From assembly GCA_004297225.1 (NCBI GenBank), contig SCUI01000003.1:62001-126000 (forward strand): 64,000 nucleotides of DNA. Direction: 5' to 3'. The position numbers and the translations under genes were made by a program. Under the pieces are notes generated by a model, which did no database searches, had not been told where the DNA came from, and saw only the letters and a program-made list of their open reading frames with translations. Source of the stretch: Lysobacteraceae bacterium. GTDB taxonomy: Bacteria > Pseudomonadota > Gammaproteobacteria > Xanthomonadales > Xanthomonadaceae. This document shows, one piece after another, positions 20,170 to 30,695 of this stretch; within the stretch, counting starts at the first letter, position 1, and every line of letters starts with the position of its first letter.

Positions 20170-20789
20170 CGCGATCGCGCCTGCAGTTCGGCCAGTGCGG
20201 CGTCGTCGCGCAGGGCTTCGGCTTCGATCCGCAGTTCCACCTGCGTGCCGACCAGCGACTTCCAGTCGTCGATGCCGAAGGCGAGGCGGTCCAGCGACGC
20301 GGTCGCGGTGAAGCCGGCCTTGTCGCGGAACGGTGGCAGCGGCTCGCGCCTGGCCTGGTTGAAGCGCACGTCCAGGCACAGCGGCTGCCGTGCGCCATGC
20401 ATGTACAGGGTGCCGCAGGCTTGCGCGCGGGTCGCGTCCACCGGCACCACGCGATCGGAGATGAATCGGGCCTGGGGCCAGCTGGCGGCGCCGAGGATGC
20501 GCCGCGCCGCGGCGTTCCAGTCTTCGTCGCCGAAATCGATCCGTTCCAGCGGCACTCTCACGTCCACGCGCGCGCTGCTCCAGTCGGCGGGATCGAAGGC
20601 GACCAGGCCGGTGCTGCCGGAGACCGTGCCGAGCGCGGTCGAGTAGCCGGCATGGTCGAGCGCCACGAGCACGCGGGTGTGCACCGGGTCCAGGCGGAAA
20701 CCCTGCGGTCCGCCCGCCGCGACCGGCCAGGCCAGCACCAGCAGCGCCGCCGGTAGCCAGCGCAATGGCAATCGAATCGTGCAGTCCAT
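20166..20789 (-). CDS. YceI-family periplasmic protein (copy 2)
   Basis: A 207-residue exported protein: signal peptide about 1-25 (ending VAAGG), then the YceI pattern (FRLDPVHTRVLVALDHAGYSTA, VRVPLERIDFGDEDWN, LAFGIDDW). Three cysteines occur, two of them (QACG, QPLCL) in the mature part. It is diverged from copy 1 and opens the operon. TAGAAT lies 6 bases before the ATG and no Shine-Dalgarno is seen. Confidence 0.88.
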   Translation of the reverse strand: MDCTIRLPLRWLPAALLVLAWPVAAGGPQGFRLDPVHTRVLVALDHAGYSTALGTVSGSTGLVAFDPADWSSARVDVRVPLERIDFGDEDWNAAARRILGAASWPQARFISDRVVPVDATRAQACGTLYMHGARQPLCLDVRFNQARREPLPPFRDKAGFTATASLDRLAFGIDDWKSLVGTQVELRIEAEALRDDAALAELQARSR

Positions 20790-20795
20790 GCCCCG

Positions 20796-20801
20796 ATTCT
20801 A
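20796..20801 (-). promoter_or_regulatory. -10 box for a leaderless YceI operon
   Basis: TAGAAT on the minus strand, six bases (CGGGGC), then ATG at 20789. Confidence 0.45.
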
Positions 20802-20876
20802 GGCGGCGCGCGCGAATCCTGCCGGCGCGCCGGTAGCGCCGCTTGCGCCCGCGCGACGGCGTGGCAGGATCGGCGC

Positions 20877-23800
20877 ATGTCGCGGTGCGCATGGATGCTG
20901 TCCGGACTGCTGTTGGCCTGCGCGCCCCGAGCCTGCATGCCGGCGGCCCACGCCAGCGCGTTCGATGCGCCGGCGTTCCGTGTCGCCGGCGTCGCCGACG
21001 GACTACCCTCGAGCAACGTGAATGCGATCGGCCAGGATCGCGCCGGGTTCGTGTGGATCGCCACCGCCGATGGACTGGCGCGGCACGACGGCGCCGGCTT
21101 CCGCGTCTGGCGCCACGATCCCGCGGATCCGGCCTCGTTGCCGGGCAACAACATCCAGGCGCTGCACGTGGACGCGCAGGACCGGGTGTGGCTGGCGACC
21201 GAAGGCGGCGGCCTGAGCGTGCTGGACCCGCAGCGCCGGCGGTTCCGCCACTTCGACATGGCCACGCATCCGGCGATCGGCAGCAACGACACCTGGGCCA
21301 TCGCCAGCCGCGATGGCGTGCTGTGGTTCGGCACCTGGGGCGGCGGCCTGCATCGGCTCGATCGCGGGGGGCGCATCGACCGTTTCATGCCTGTCGCCGG
21401 GGATGCGCACAGCCTGCCGTCGGCGAACGTGACCGCACTGGCGTTCGATGCGCGCGGCCGACTGTGGATCGGTACCACGGCCGGACTCGCCCGCTGGACC
21501 GGGCGTGGATTCGAGCGCGTGCCGCTGCCCGGCACCGCCCCGGTTCCGGTGGTGTATGCGCTGGTGGCCGACGAAGGTGCGCTGTGGATCGCCACGGCTG
21601 CCGGCCTGCATCGGCGGATGGACGATGGCCACTGGCGCGATCCACCCTGGGCGCGGCGTTTCGCGCGTCCAGCTGCGGCGCTTGCGTTGGCCCGCGATCG
21701 CAACGGCGACTGGTGGATCGGCAGCCAGGACGGCCTGTGGCGCGCCGGCCGCGATCGGGATCCGCTGCGCGTGCCCCTGTTGCAGGCCACGGCAACCGCG
21801 GCGAGCGCGGCGGTGTTGCTGGATCGCGATGGCGACCTGTGGGCCGCCTTGCCCGGCGCGGGGCTCGGCTACCTGCCGGCGCGCTGGCGCGAGCTCGGGC
21901 AACTGCCGACGCCGGGGCGCGCGGGTGGCGCCGGTTATCGCGCAGTGGCGCCGGCGCGTGCCGGCGGGGCCTGGCTGGCTGGTGCGCTGGGGCCGCCGCT
22001 GCGGCTGGATCGCGCCGGCAACGTGCAATCCCTGCCGGCCAGCGCGCGGCGGCGACTGCAAGGCGAACGCGTTCGCGCGATCGCCGAATCCGACGACGGC
22101 ACTGCGTGGGTGGGCAGCCGCGAGCGCTTGTGGCGTATCGGTACCGACGGCAGCGTGCGCGCGTGGCAGGTTGGCGATCGCGCCGGTCCGCCGGGCCCGA
22201 TCGACCTGCTGCGCACCACGGCGGATGGCCGGCTGTGGCTGTCGAGCGCGGGCAACGGCGTGCAGCTGCGCGCCCCCGGCGGTCGCCTGTTGCACGCCTG
22301 GCGCGCGGGCGGAGCCGGGCTGGACGGGGCCGATGTCGAAGCGCTGGCGGTGGCGCGCGATGGCGGCGCGTGGATCGCCGGCGCCGGGGGCGTGTCGCGG
22401 CTGGCGCCGGATGGCGCTGCGTTCGTCCACGTCGCGGAGATGGGTACCGCGCGCGTCTATGCGCTGGCCTTCGATGGCGACGACGTGGCGTGGCTGTCGC
22501 GGCCGACCGGCCTGGAGCGCTATCGGCGGCAGGCGCATCGCTGGGTGCGGACCGCGCTGGTCGGCGCGCGATCAGGCGTTCCGGCCGTCGAAGCCGCCGG
22601 CCTGGTGGTCGACGCGCGCCACCGGCCGTGGCTGGCCACCGCGCGCGGTCTCTATCGCTGGGATCCGTCGACGCGGCAGACCCGGCGCATCGGCGTGCAG
22701 GATGGCTTGCGCAGCCAGGAGTTCGTCGCGCGTGGCATGGCCTTGTCGCGCGATGGCCTGCTGGTCGCGACCACCACGGCCGGTACCGTGGTGCTGGCCG
22801 ACACCCGCGCGCCGCCGCCGGCGCCGGTGGCGCGCGTGCTGGCGCTGGACGAACTGTCGATACGCGACAGCGGCCACTGGCGCGAACTTGCCGGCCCGGC
22901 GCCGCGGGTGCCGGCCGGGACGCGTGAATTGCGCGTGCGCGTGCGCCTGCCGGCGTATGCGAATCCGTCGGCGACGCGCTACGAGTCGTGGCTGCAGGGC
23001 GAGGACCGCGGCTGGCTGGCGATGGACGCGGGCGAGCGCGTGTTCGCCTCGTTGCCCGCCGGCGACTATGTCCTGCGCCTGCGTGCGACCGACGCCGACG
23101 GCAACCGCAGTGGCGAACGGCTGCTGCGCTGGCGGGTGCTGCCGCCGTGGTGGCGTACGCCGATGGCGCTTGCGGGCTGGACCGCCCTGGCGTGGCTGGC
23201 GCTGTCGCTCGTGGCAGTGGCTGCCCGATCGCGGCTTCGCGCACGCCGGCGGATGCGCTGGCTCGAACAGGGGCGCACGCTCGCCGAGCAGGCCTCGCGG
23301 GCGAAGAGCCGCTTCCTGGCCGACCTCGGCCATGAGGTGCGGACGCCGATGACCGGCGTGCTCGGCATGAGCGACCTGCTGCTCGACGGCAGCCTCGCCC
23401 CCGCGCAACGGCGGCAGGTGGAAGCCATCCGCAGCGCCGGACAACACTTGTTGCGTTTGGTCGACGATGCGCTGGACCTGGCACGGATCGAAGCGGGGCG
23501 GCTGGTGCTCGACCCGCGACCACTGGACCTGCGGGCGCTGCTGGCCGAGGTCGCGGCCTTGCAGGCGCCGCTGGCGCATCGTCGCGGGCTGGAGTTCGCC
23601 GCCGGCATCGCGCCGGGCACCCCCGCGATCGTGCTAGGCGACGCGCTGCGGATCAAGCAGGTGCTGTTCAACCTGCTGGCCAACGCGATCAAGTTCACGC
23701 AACAGGGCGAGGTCGGCGTTCTTGCCGAAGCTTTGCCGGGCGGCGGCCTGCGCCTCACCGTGCACGACACCGGCCCGGGCCTGGACGCGGCGCAGCGCGC

Positions 23801-24110
23801 GCGGCTGTTCGGCCGCTTCGAACAGGGCGATGCAGGCACCACCGCGCAGCACGGCGGCTTCGGCCTGGGGCTGGCGATCAGCCGCGAACTGGTGCTGGCG
23901 ATGGGCGGCCGGATCGGCGTGCACGCCGCCGCGGGCGGCGGCACGCGTTTCGTCGTGGACCTGCCGCTGGCGGCGGTTCAGCCGCGCGCGGACAACTCGT
24001 GCACGGCCTCGACCAGCGCGCCGACGTGCGCCGGATCCATGTCCGGCGACATGCCATGGCCCAGGTTGAACACGTGCCCCTCGCGCGAACCGCCGTTGCC
24101 GGCGGCGTAG
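20877..24110 (+). CDS. Propeller sensor histidine kinase (no receiver domain)
   Basis: A 1077-residue membrane kinase: signal peptide, two-component-regulator propeller repeats (about 35-660), Y_Y_Y domain, one membrane helix (about 758-783), HisKA with [10 protein letters not shown] (H819) and HATPase with [19 protein letters not shown] and [10 protein letters not shown]. The periplasmic propeller senses an unknown ligand and H819 autophosphorylates. No response regulator is fused or adjacent, so the partner is elsewhere. The last roughly 44 codons beyond LPLAAVQ run antisense into hemE and carry no domain. A weak CAGGAT box lies 6 bases before the ATG. Confidence 0.9.
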   Translation: MSRCAWMLSGLLLACAPRACMPAAHASAFDAPAFRVAGVADGLPSSNVNAIGQDRAGFVWIATADGLARHDGAGFRVWRHDPADPASLPGNNIQALHVDAQDRVWLATEGGGLSVLDPQRRRFRHFDMATHPAIGSNDTWAIASRDGVLWFGTWGGGLHRLDRGGRIDRFMPVAGDAHSLPSANVTALAFDARGRLWIGTTAGLARWTGRGFERVPLPGTAPVPVVYALVADEGALWIATAAGLHRRMDDGHWRDPPWARRFARPAAALALARDRNGDWWIGSQDGLWRAGRDRDPLRVPLLQATATAASAAVLLDRDGDLWAALPGAGLGYLPARWRELGQLPTPGRAGGAGYRAVAPARAGGAWLAGALGPPLRLDRAGNVQSLPASARRRLQGERVRAIAESDDGTAWVGSRERLWRIGTDGSVRAWQVGDRAGPPGPIDLLRTTADGRLWLSSAGNGVQLRAPGGRLLHAWRAGGAGLDGADVEALAVARDGGAWIAGAGGVSRLAPDGAAFVHVAEMGTARVYALAFDGDDVAWLSRPTGLERYRRQAHRWVRTALVGARSGVPAVEAAGLVVDARHRPWLATARGLYRWDPSTRQTRRIGVQDGLRSQEFVARGMALSRDGLLVATTTAGTVVLADTRAPPPAPVARVLALDELSIRDSGHWRELAGPAPRVPAGTRELRVRVRLPAYANPSATRYESWLQGEDRGWLAMDAGERVFASLPAGDYVLRLRATDADGNRSGERLLRWRVLPPWWRTPMALAGWTALAWLALSLVAVAARSRLRARRRMRWLEQGRTLAEQASRAKSRFLADLGHEVRTPMTGVLGMSDLLLDGSLAPAQRRQVEAIRSAGQHLLRLVDDALDLARIEAGRLVLDPRPLDLRALLAEVAALQAPLAHRRGLEFAAGIAPGTPAIVLGDALRIKQVLFNLLANAIKFTQQGEVGVLAEALPGGGLRLTVHDTGPGLDAAQRARLFGRFEQGDAGTTAQHGGFGLGLAISRELVLAMGGRIGVHAAAGGGTRFVVDLPLAAVQPRADNSCTASTSAPTCAGSMSGDMPWPRLNTCPSREPPLPAA

Positions 24111-25090
24111 CTGTCGAGCACCTCGCGCACCTGCTCGCGGATCGCGTCCGGCGCGCCGTACAGTACGGCGGGATCGAGGTTGCCCTGCAACGCGACCTTG
24201 CCGCCGACGCGGTGCACGGCTTCCTCCAGGTCGATGGTCCAGTCGACGCCGACCGCTTCGCAGCCGCTCGCGGCCAGCGCTTCCAGGTGCGGCGCATTGC
24301 CCTTGCCGAACAGGATCAGTGGCGTGCGCGCATCGCCTTCGCCGCGATCGAGCTCGCGGGCGATGCGGGTGAGGTAGGGCAGCGAGAACTCGCGGTACAT
24401 CGAGGGCGACAACACGCCACCCCAGGTGTCGAACACCTGCAGCGCCTGCGCGCCGGCGGCGCGCTGCGCGGCCAGGTAGGCGATCACCGCGTCGGTATTG
24501 ACCGACAGCAGCGCGTGCAGCGCCGCCGGATCGTTCAGGGCCATCGCCTTGATCCGTCCGTATTCCTTGCTGCCGCCGCCCTCGACCATGTAGCAGGCCA
24601 GCGTCCACGGGCTGCCGGAGAAGCCGATCAGCGGCACTTGCCCGTCGAGCTCGCGGCGGATCGTGCGCACCGCGTCCATCACGTAACGCAGCTCGGTCTC
24701 CATGTCCGGCACGCCGAGCCTGGCGATCGCCGCGGCGTCGCGCACCGGGCGCTCGAACTTCGGGCCCTCGCCGTCGGCGAAATGCAGGCCCAGGCCCATC
24801 GCGTCGGGAATGGTGAGGATGTCGGAGAACAGGATCGCGGCATCCAGCGGGAAGCGGCGCAGCGGCTGCAGCGTCACCTCGCAGGCCAGTTCCGGATTCT
24901 TGGCCATGGCCAGGAAGCTGCCGGCGCCGGCGCGCGTGGCGCGGTATTCGGGCAGGTAGCGGCCGGCCTGGCGCATCAGCCACACCGGCGTGCGGTCCAC
25001 GGGTTCGCGGCGCAGCGCGCGCAGGAAGCGGTCGTTCTTCAAGGGGACGGACAAGGCCTTCTCCAGCGGCTTCGGGCTACTTCGGGGCAT
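23978..25090 (-). CDS. hemE: Uroporphyrinogen decarboxylase
   Basis: Decarboxylates uroporphyrinogen III to coproporphyrinogen III in heme synthesis. The sequence has [16 protein letters not shown], the [14 protein letters not shown] block, [16 protein letters not shown] and the C-terminal NLGHGMSPD, all family landmarks. From ATG 25090 it is 370 residues; the usual N-terminus would begin near PLKNDRFL, so a TTG at 25054 (GGAGAAGG 2 bases before) is a real alternative. It overlaps the WGR gene by 14 bases if 25090 is right, and its 3' end overlaps the kinase gene by 133 bases tail to tail. Confidence 0.95.
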   Translation of the reverse strand: MPRSSPKPLEKALSVPLKNDRFLRALRREPVDRTPVWLMRQAGRYLPEYRATRAGAGSFLAMAKNPELACEVTLQPLRRFPLDAAILFSDILTIPDAMGLGLHFADGEGPKFERPVRDAAAIARLGVPDMETELRYVMDAVRTIRRELDGQVPLIGFSGSPWTLACYMVEGGGSKEYGRIKAMALNDPAALHALLSVNTDAVIAYLAAQRAAGAQALQVFDTWGGVLSPSMYREFSLPYLTRIARELDRGEGDARTPLILFGKGNAPHLEALAASGCEAVGVDWTIDLEEAVHRVGGKVALQGNLDPAVLYGAPDAIREQVREVLDSYAAGNGGSREGHVFNLGHGMSPDMDPAHVGALVEAVHELSARG

Positions 25091-25331
25091 CCGCGCCTTG
25101 CGCGAACACCAACTGGAAGCCCTTCTTCAGTTGCAGGTCGCGGGCGTGCTCGAGCGCGGCCAGCGCCGCGGCCTGTTCGAGGAACTGCTCGCGGCGGACG
25201 GAGCTGCGGCTGCCGACCTGGCCGCTTTCGCGCACCAGCGTCCAGCCGCCGAGCAGGTCGCGCTCGAGCATCAGCTGGACGAAGCGGGGCGCCTCGCGGC
25301 CATCGGGACGTTGTTGCAGGAGCAGTCGCAT
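25077..25331 (-). CDS. Stand-alone WGR-domain protein
   Basis: An 84-residue protein that is nearly all one WGR-type domain: MRLLLQQ, then [20 protein letters not shown], a helix [14 protein letters not shown], and [12 protein letters not shown] domains bind nucleic acid in PARPs and occur in MolR-type proteins; the role of single-domain forms is not established. TACAAT lies 6 bases before the ATG and there is no Shine-Dalgarno. It sits between aroKB and hemE on the same strand. Confidence 0.75.
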   Translation of the reverse strand: MRLLLQQRPDGREAPRFVQLMLERDLLGGWTLVRESGQVGSRSSVRREQFLEQAAALAALEHARDLQLKKGFQLVFAQGADAPK

Positions 25332-25337
25332 CCGCCA

Positions 25338-25343
25338 ATTGTA
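25338..25343 (-). promoter_or_regulatory. -10 box for a leaderless WGR message
   Basis: TACAAT on the minus strand, six bases (TGGCGG), then ATG at 25331, in the 21-base gap after aroKB. Confidence 0.4.
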
Positions 25344-25352
25344 TGGCGGGCG

Positions 25353-26987
25353 TCACGCGGGCGCGGCGAGGACCTCGAGGACGGCCGCATCGGGGACGCC
25401 GGAGACGATCTTCGCCCGGCCCGGCCCTTCCCACAGGACCAGGCGCAGCCCGCTGGCCAGCGCCTTCTTGTCCAGGCGCATGCGTGAAAGCAGCAGCTTG
25501 GGGTCGAGCCCGTGCGGCAGGCGCGTCGGCAGCCCGAACGCGTCCAGCAGCGAGGCCAGGCGGCGCGCGTCGGCTTCGCTGGCCATGCCCCGCAAGGCGG
25601 ACAAACGGGCCGCCAGCACCATGCCCACGGCGACGGCTTCGCCGTGGTTCAGCGCCGCGGCGCGTCCATAGCCCTGCTCGGCCTCGATCGCGTGGGCGAA
25701 GGTGTGGCCGAAGTTGAGCAACGCGCGCTCGCCGCGCTCGTGCGGGTCGCGCTCCACGATCGCGACCTTGTGCGCGCAGCTCCGGGCGATCGCCTCGGCC
25801 AGCACCTCGGCATCGCGCGCCAGCAGGAGCCCGGCGTTCGCGGCGAGCCACTCGAGGAAGCGGGCGTCGCGGATCGCGCCGTACTTGACCACTTCCGACA
25901 GGCCCGCGCGCAGTTCGCGGTCGGGCAGGGTGGCGAGCGTGCTGGTGTCGGCGAACACCGCGCGCGGCGGATAGAAGGCGCCGACCAGGTTCTTGCCCTG
26001 CGGCACGTCGATCGCGGTCTTGCCGCCGACCGAGGAATCGACCATGGCCAGCAGCGAGGTCGGCAATTGCACCAGGTCGATGCCGCGCATCCAGCAGGCC
26101 GCGGCGAAGCCGGCGAGGTCGCCGACCACGCCGCCACCGAGCGCGAACACGCAGGCATCGCGGGTCGCACCGAGTTCGGCGAGGTCGGTCAGCAGGTCGG
26201 CGAACTCGTCCAGCGACTTGGACTTCTCCCCGGGTGCCACGATGCTGACCCGCGCCTGGAGGCGGCCGCTGGTGGTCAGCGCGGCGAGGGTCCGCTCCGC
26301 GTACAGCGGGGCGACGTTGCCGTCGCTCGCCACCAGCGCGTGGCGGCCGCGAACCTGCGCCGCCAGGGCATTGCCGTCGTCCAGCAGGCCGGGACCGATG
26401 TGGATCAGGTAGGGATGCTCGCCGCCGACCTCGATGACGTGCGCGCCGCGGCGCCCGCCCGCTTCCTTCCAGCGATAGCGCACCATTTCCTCGAGGATCT
26501 CGACCACCTGGTCCTCGGTGAGTTCATCGGTTTCCAGCCGCAGGTCCGCAACCTTGCGGTACAGCGGCGTGCGCGTCGCCGCCAGCGTGCGCAGCACGCT
26601 TTCCGGATCGCCATCCCGCAGCAGGGGGCGATGGCTGCTGCCGTCGACCCGCGCCAGCTGGCTGTCGACCTGGGCGCCCAGCCAGACCACGCAGGCACGC
26701 GACTCGAGCAGTTCGCGATTGCCGGGATCCAGGACCACGCCGCCGCCGGTGGCCAGCACCCGGCCCACGCCGTCGAGCCGCTCGCGCAGCCGTGCGGATT
26801 CCAGCGCCCGGAAGGCATCCTCGCCGTCCTCGGCGAAGATCGCGGCAATGCTGCGTCCGGCCGCGATCTCGATGTCGTCGTCGAGGTCGCTGAACGGGAA
26901 GCCGAGCAGCGCCGCCAGGCGGCGGCCGACGGTGCTCTTGCCGGCGCCCATCGGACCGACGAGTACCAGGTTGGGAGCGGTATCCAT
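25353..26987 (-). CDS. aroKB: Fused shikimate kinase / 3-dehydroquinate synthase
   Basis: One 544-residue chain carries two shikimate-pathway enzymes. Residues 1-168 are a full AroK: P-loop GPMGAGKST (11-19), DLDDDIE, GGGVVL and the lid HRPLL. From about 184 to 544 is a full Aro[51 protein letters not shown] and [11 protein letters not shown] with HGEAVAVGM. The linker is short (about 169-183). AroB performs step 2 and AroK step 5 of the pathway. No stop or frameshift lies between. Most relatives encode two adjacent genes; natural AroKB fusions are known, for example in Thermotoga. Confidence 0.95.
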   Translation of the reverse strand: MDTAPNLVLVGPMGAGKSTVGRRLAALLGFPFSDLDDDIEIAAGRSIAAIFAEDGEDAFRALESARLRERLDGVGRVLATGGGVVLDPGNRELLESRACVVWLGAQVDSQLARVDGSSHRPLLRDGDPESVLRTLAATRTPLYRKVADLRLETDELTEDQVVEILEEMVRYRWKEAGGRRGAHVIEVGGEHPYLIHIGPGLLDDGNALAAQVRGRHALVASDGNVAPLYAERTLAALTTSGRLQARVSIVAPGEKSKSLDEFADLLTDLAELGATRDACVFALGGGVVGDLAGFAAACWMRGIDLVQLPTSLLAMVDSSVGGKTAIDVPQGKNLVGAFYPPRAVFADTSTLATLPDRELRAGLSEVVKYGAIRDARFLEWLAANAGLLLARDAEVLAEAIARSCAHKVAIVERDPHERGERALLNFGHTFAHAIEAEQGYGRAAALNHGEAVAVGMVLAARLSALRGMASEADARRLASLLDAFGLPTRLPHGLDPKLLLSRMRLDKKALASGLRLVLWEGPGRAKIVSGVPDAAVLEVLAAPA

Positions 26988-27060
26988 TGGTATTCGATCT
27001 TAACGGCCATGGCGGGGCCCATATAGACTTGACGCGACTCGCACCACGGTCCGGACAGCC

Positions 27061-28719
27061 ATGACCCTGCGCCTCGCGCTCGCGCAATTCGATTTCCCGG
27101 TCGGCGACATCGAGGGCAATGCCGAACGCATCATCGCCATGGCCGCCCAGGCGCGCGACGAGCTTGGCGCGCAGTTGGTGCTGTTCCCGGAACTGGCGTT
27201 GTGCGGCTATCCGCCGGAAGACCTGCTGCTGCGCCCCGCATTCCTGGCCGACTGCGAAGCGGCCATGCGCCGGATCGCCGCGGCCACCCGTGGCATCGTC
27301 GCGGTGGTCGGCTGGCCGGAGGCGGCGGGCGCGGTGGTCTACAACTCCGCCAGCGTGTTGCGCGACGGCGTCGTCGCCGCCACCAGCCGCAAGCGCGAAT
27401 TGCCCAATTACGCGGTGTTCGACGAGCGCCGCTATTTCGACGTCGACCCCGACGGCGGCCCTTGCGTGTTCGAGGTCGAGGGCGTGCCGGTCGGCCTGCT
27501 CGTCTGCGAAGACCTGTGGTTCCCCGAGCCACTGGCGCGCACCTGCGCCGCGGGCGCGAAGCTGGTGCTCGTGCCCAACGCCTCGCCGTTCGAGCGCGAC
27601 AAGCATGCGCAACGCGATGCGCTGCTGGCGCAGCGCGTCGCCGAGACCGCCCCCACCGGTGGCGCCGCGCTGGCCTACCTGAACGTGGTCGGCGGCCAGG
27701 ACGCACTGGTGTTCGACGGCGCCTCGGTGCTGGCCGACGGCGACGGCGTGGTGCATCCGGCGGCGGCCGCGTTCATCGACGAGTGGCTGGTCGCGGATTT
27801 CGATCCGAAGACCCTGCGCTTCCGCGCGGTGCAATGGACCGTGGACGGCGACGAGAGCCGCGACGCGCTGTGCTGGCGCGCACTGGTGCGCGGGATACGC
27901 GATTACTTCTCGAAGAACGGTTTCTCGCAGGCATGGCTGGGCCTGTCGGGCGGCATCGACTCGGCCCTGGTGCTGGCGCTGGCGGTGGATGCGCTGGGCG
28001 AGGACAACGTCACCGCCGTGCGCATGCCGTCGCGCTACACCGCCGGCCTGTCCAACGACCTGGCCGACGAGCAGTGCCGGTCGCTGGGCGTGCGGCTGCT
28101 GTCGATTCCCATCGAGCAACCGTTCCAGGGCTTCCTCGACGCGCTGGCCGGGACCTTCGAGGGCCGGCCGGTCGACACCACCGAGGAGAACCTGCAGTCG
28201 CGCAGCCGCGGCGCCGTGCTGATGGCATTGTCGAACAAGTTCGGCGGGCTGGTGCTGACCACCGGCAACAAGAGCGAGTACGCGGTCGGCTATGCGACGA
28301 TCTACGGCGACATGTGCGGCGGCTACGCGCCGCTCAAGGATGTCTACAAGACGGAGGTCTACGCGCTGGCGCGCTGGCGCAACACCGTCGGCGGCAGCGC
28401 CCCCAACGGCGGGCCGGTCATTCCGACCGGGGTCATCGAGCGGCCGCCCTCGGCGGAATTGCGCGCCAACCAGCTCGACCAGGACTCGCTTCCGCCCTAC
28501 GACGTGCTCGACGCGATCCTGCTGCGGCACGTCGACCAGGAGCAGTCGGGCGAGGAGATCGTCGCGGCGGGGTTCGACGCGGCGGTCGTGGAGCGGGTGC
28601 TGGAGCTGGTGCGCACCAGCGAATGGAAGCGCCACCAGTCGGCGCCGGGGCCGAAGGTCTCGCGGCGCGCTTTCGGGCGCGAGCGCCGCTACCCGATCAC
28701 CAACGGCTACCGCGCGTAG
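27061..28719 (+). CDS. nadE: Glutamine-dependent NAD+ synthetase
   Basis: Last step of NAD synthesis. The 552-residue protein has an N-terminal nitrilase-type glutaminase with the E44-K111-C149 triad ([23 protein letters not shown]) and a C-terminal ATP-PP synthetase with [14 protein letters not shown]. This is the two-domain form that uses glutamine rather than free ammonia. The ATG is the only nearby start; a TATAGA box lies about 35 bases upstream. The TAG stop is part of the GTAG head of a REP element. Confidence 0.96.
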   Translation: MTLRLALAQFDFPVGDIEGNAERIIAMAAQARDELGAQLVLFPELALCGYPPEDLLLRPAFLADCEAAMRRIAAATRGIVAVVGWPEAAGAVVYNSASVLRDGVVAATSRKRELPNYAVFDERRYFDVDPDGGPCVFEVEGVPVGLLVCEDLWFPEPLARTCAAGAKLVLVPNASPFERDKHAQRDALLAQRVAETAPTGGAALAYLNVVGGQDALVFDGASVLADGDGVVHPAAAAFIDEWLVADFDPKTLRFRAVQWTVDGDESRDALCWRALVRGIRDYFSKNGFSQAWLGLSGGIDSALVLALAVDALGEDNVTAVRMPSRYTAGLSNDLADEQCRSLGVRLLSIPIEQPFQGFLDALAGTFEGRPVDTTEENLQSRSRGAVLMALSNKFGGLVLTTGNKSEYAVGYATIYGDMCGGYAPLKDVYKTEVYALARWRNTVGGSAPNGGPVIPTGVIERPPSAELRANQLDQDSLPPYDVLDAILLRHVDQEQSGEEIVAAGFDAAVVERVLELVRTSEWKRHQSAPGPKVSRRAFGRERRYPITNGYRA

Positions 28720-28773
28720 AGCCGACCCATGGTCGGCTGACCGAGCGCGCAGCCGACCATGGGTCGGCCCTAC
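28716..28773. repeat. Second inverted pair of GTAG-type REP palindromes
   Basis: The first copy is GTAG (28716-28719) with AGCCGACC (28720-28727), loop CAT and GGTCGGCT (28731-28738). The second faces it: AGCCGACC (28751-28758), ATG, GGTCGGCC (28762-28769), ending CTAC (28770-28773). The stems match those at 283-348. The TAG stop of nadE and the TAG stop of bamD (read on the minus strand) both come from GTAG heads. Confidence 0.87.
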
Positions 28774-29624
28774 TCGCTGTCCAGCGCCGACTTCTCGCCC
28801 GCGAACGGATTCAGGCGGCGCAGGCGCGAGGGATAATCCGGCCAGTCGCCGCGCAGCCACGGGTGCGCGGAGTTGTTCTTTTCCAGCACCCGGCGCGCGT
28901 CCGCGGCGAGCGTTTCGTTGCCGAGTCGCTCGTAGGCCTCGCCCATCAGCGCGACCGCGTCGTCCTGCAGGCTGCTGCCAGGGTAGGTCTCGAGCACGTG
29001 TTGCGCGCGGTTGGCCGCGGCCACCCAGGCGCCGCGGCGCAGGTAGTACAGGCCGACGTCCAGGTCGTGCCGCGCGAACATGTCGCGCAGCTGCAGCATC
29101 CGTTCACGCGCATCGCCGGCGTAGCGGCTGTTGGGATAGCGCTCGGCGACGATGCGGAAGTCGTTGTAGGCCTGCAGCGGCGTGGACAGGTCGCGGCGGC
29201 TGGCGTCCAGCGACCAGACCTGCTGCAGGAAGATCGTGTCGCGGTCGGAATTGACCAGGCCGCGCAGGTAATAGAGGTAGGCGATGTTGCGGTGGGTCGG
29301 GTAGGTGCGGATGAAGCGGTCGATGGTCGAGATCGCCTCTTCGTTGCGGCCGGACTTGTACTGCGCATACGCCGTTTCCACCAGCGCCTGCTCGGTATGC
29401 TCGCCGTACGGGTACTGCGCGACCAGGCGCTTGTACACGGTGATGGCGGTGGCCCAGTTGCCGTGCTCCATCTCGGTGTGGCCTTTTTCGTACAGCTCGG
29501 ACACCGGCACGCCTTCGTTCGCGTCGCTGTCCTTGAACCAGCCCTTCACCCGCGTGCAGCCGGCGGAGGTGAGGACGGCGGCCAGCAAGAGCAGCACCAC
29601 CAAGCGTTGGAAGGGGCGGGACAT
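28770..29624 (-). CDS. bamD: Outer-membrane assembly lipoprotein BamD
   Basis: Essential lipoprotein of the BAM complex that inserts outer-membrane barrels. From ATG 29624 it is 284 residues with lipobox LTSAGC, then TPR repeats ([48 protein letters not shown]). An upstream ATG at 29657 would add 11 residues before the signal; I prefer the shorter form. Divergent from rluD, as in E. coli. A TATTAT box overlapping the rluD -10 would start this transcript near 29687. Confidence 0.94.
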   Translation of the reverse strand: MSRPFQRLVVLLLLAAVLTSAGCTRVKGWFKDSDANEGVPVSELYEKGHTEMEHGNWATAITVYKRLVAQYPYGEHTEQALVETAYAQYKSGRNEEAISTIDRFIRTYPTHRNIAYLYYLRGLVNSDRDTIFLQQVWSLDASRRDLSTPLQAYNDFRIVAERYPNSRYAGDARERMLQLRDMFARHDLDVGLYYLRRGAWVAAANRAQHVLETYPGSSLQDDAVALMGEAYERLGNETLAADARRVLEKNNSAHPWLRGDWPDYPSRLRRLNPFAGEKSALDSE

Positions 29625-29692
29625 CGCCGGGCGAGGCGGGGGCGAGCCTGGTGTCATGGGGTCGGTTCAAGGCGCCGGGGGCACGAAGGACG

Positions 29693-29699
29693 GATAATA
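29693..29699. promoter_or_regulatory. Symmetrical -10 between bamD and rluD
   Basis: The plus strand reads GATAAT (29693-29698), 7 bases before the rluD ATG; the minus strand reads TATTAT (29699-29694), about 36 bases before the bamD ATG. rluD would be leaderless, bamD not. Confidence 0.4.
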
Positions 29700-29705
29700 G
29701 CAGCC

Positions 29706-30695
29706 ATGCCTGAAGTCCACTCCGACAAGAATGAGCCGCTCCAGGCCCGGGTCCCGGAATCGGCCGCCGGCCGCCGGTTCGACGCCGTGCTGGCCGAATT
29801 GTTCCCGCAACACTCCCGTTCGCGCCTGTCCGCCTGGATCAAGGCCGGCAACGCGCTGCTCGACGGCATGACGGCGCGGCCGCGCGACCTGGTCCGTGGC
29901 GGCGAGGCGGTGGAGCTGGACGCGCCGGCCGAGGAAACGCAGGTCCACGCCGTCGCCCAGGACATTCCCCTGGACGTGTTGTACGAGGACGACCACGTGC
30001 TGGTGCTCGACAAGCCGCCCGGGTTGGTCGTGCATCCGGGCGCCGGCAATCCCGAGGGCACCCTGGTGAACGCGCTGCTGTACCGCGATCCGCGGCTGGC
30101 GGCACTGCCGCGCGCGGGCATCGTCCATCGCCTCGACAAGGACACCTCGGGCGTGATGGTGGTGGCGCGCACGCTGGAAGCGCACACCGCGCTGGTGGCG
30201 CAGTTGTCCGCGCGCGAGGTTCACCGGCAGTACCTGGCGGTGGTGGTCGGCGCGCTGGTCTCCGGCGGCACCGCCGACGCCGCCATCGACCGCCATCCGC
30301 GCGACCGCATCCGCATGGCGGTCCGCGAGGACGGCCGCGACGCGGTCACCCACTTCCGGCTGCGGGAACGCTTCCACGCGCACACGCTGCTGGAATGCCG
30401 GCTGGAGACCGGGCGCACGCACCAGATCCGCGTGCACATGGCCCACCTCAAGCATCCGATCGTCGGCGATCCGCTGTATGGCGGACCGCTGCGGCTGCCG
30501 CGCGGTGCCAGCGAGGCGCTGGTGGCGGCCCTGCGCGGCTTCCGCCGCCAGGCGCTGCACGCCGAAACGCTGGAGTTCCGCCACCCGGCGACGGGCGCGC
30601 CGGTGCGCACCAGCGCGCCGTTGCCCGAGGACATGCGCCTGTTGCTGGACGCGCTGCGCGAGGACACGCGCGCGCGGGCCGCCGCCGGCCGCTGA
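29706..30695 (+). CDS. rluD: 23S rRNA pseudouridine synthase RluD
   Basis: Makes pseudouridines in helix 69 of 23S rRNA. The 329-residue protein has an S4 RNA-binding domain (about 20-75) and the catalytic HRLDKDTSG motif with D144, plus the later [11 protein letters not shown] block. The ATG at 29706 has no Shine-Dalgarno; GATAAT lies 7 bases before it. Its TGA shares one base with the pgeF ATG. The neighbourhood bamD-rluD-pgeF is conserved in gammaproteobacteria, which supports RluD over RluC. Confidence 0.95.
   Translation: MPEVHSDKNEPLQARVPESAAGRRFDAVLAELFPQHSRSRLSAWIKAGNALLDGMTARPRDLVRGGEAVELDAPAEETQVHAVAQDIPLDVLYEDDHVLVLDKPPGLVVHPGAGNPEGTLVNALLYRDPRLAALPRAGIVHRLDKDTSGVMVVARTLEAHTALVAQLSAREVHRQYLAVVVGALVSGGTADAAIDRHPRDRIRMAVREDGRDAVTHFRLRERFHAHTLLECRLETGRTHQIRVHMAHLKHPIVGDPLYGGPLRLPRGASEALVAALRGFRRQALHAETLEFRHPATGAPVRTSAPLPEDMRLLLDALREDTRARAAAGR

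Noticed and set aside
26440-26500. Separate aroB gene starting at codon 168 of the fused frame (ATG 26486)
   Set aside because: No stop precedes it and the GAGG is only 2 bases away; it is a possible internal start, not evidence of two genes.
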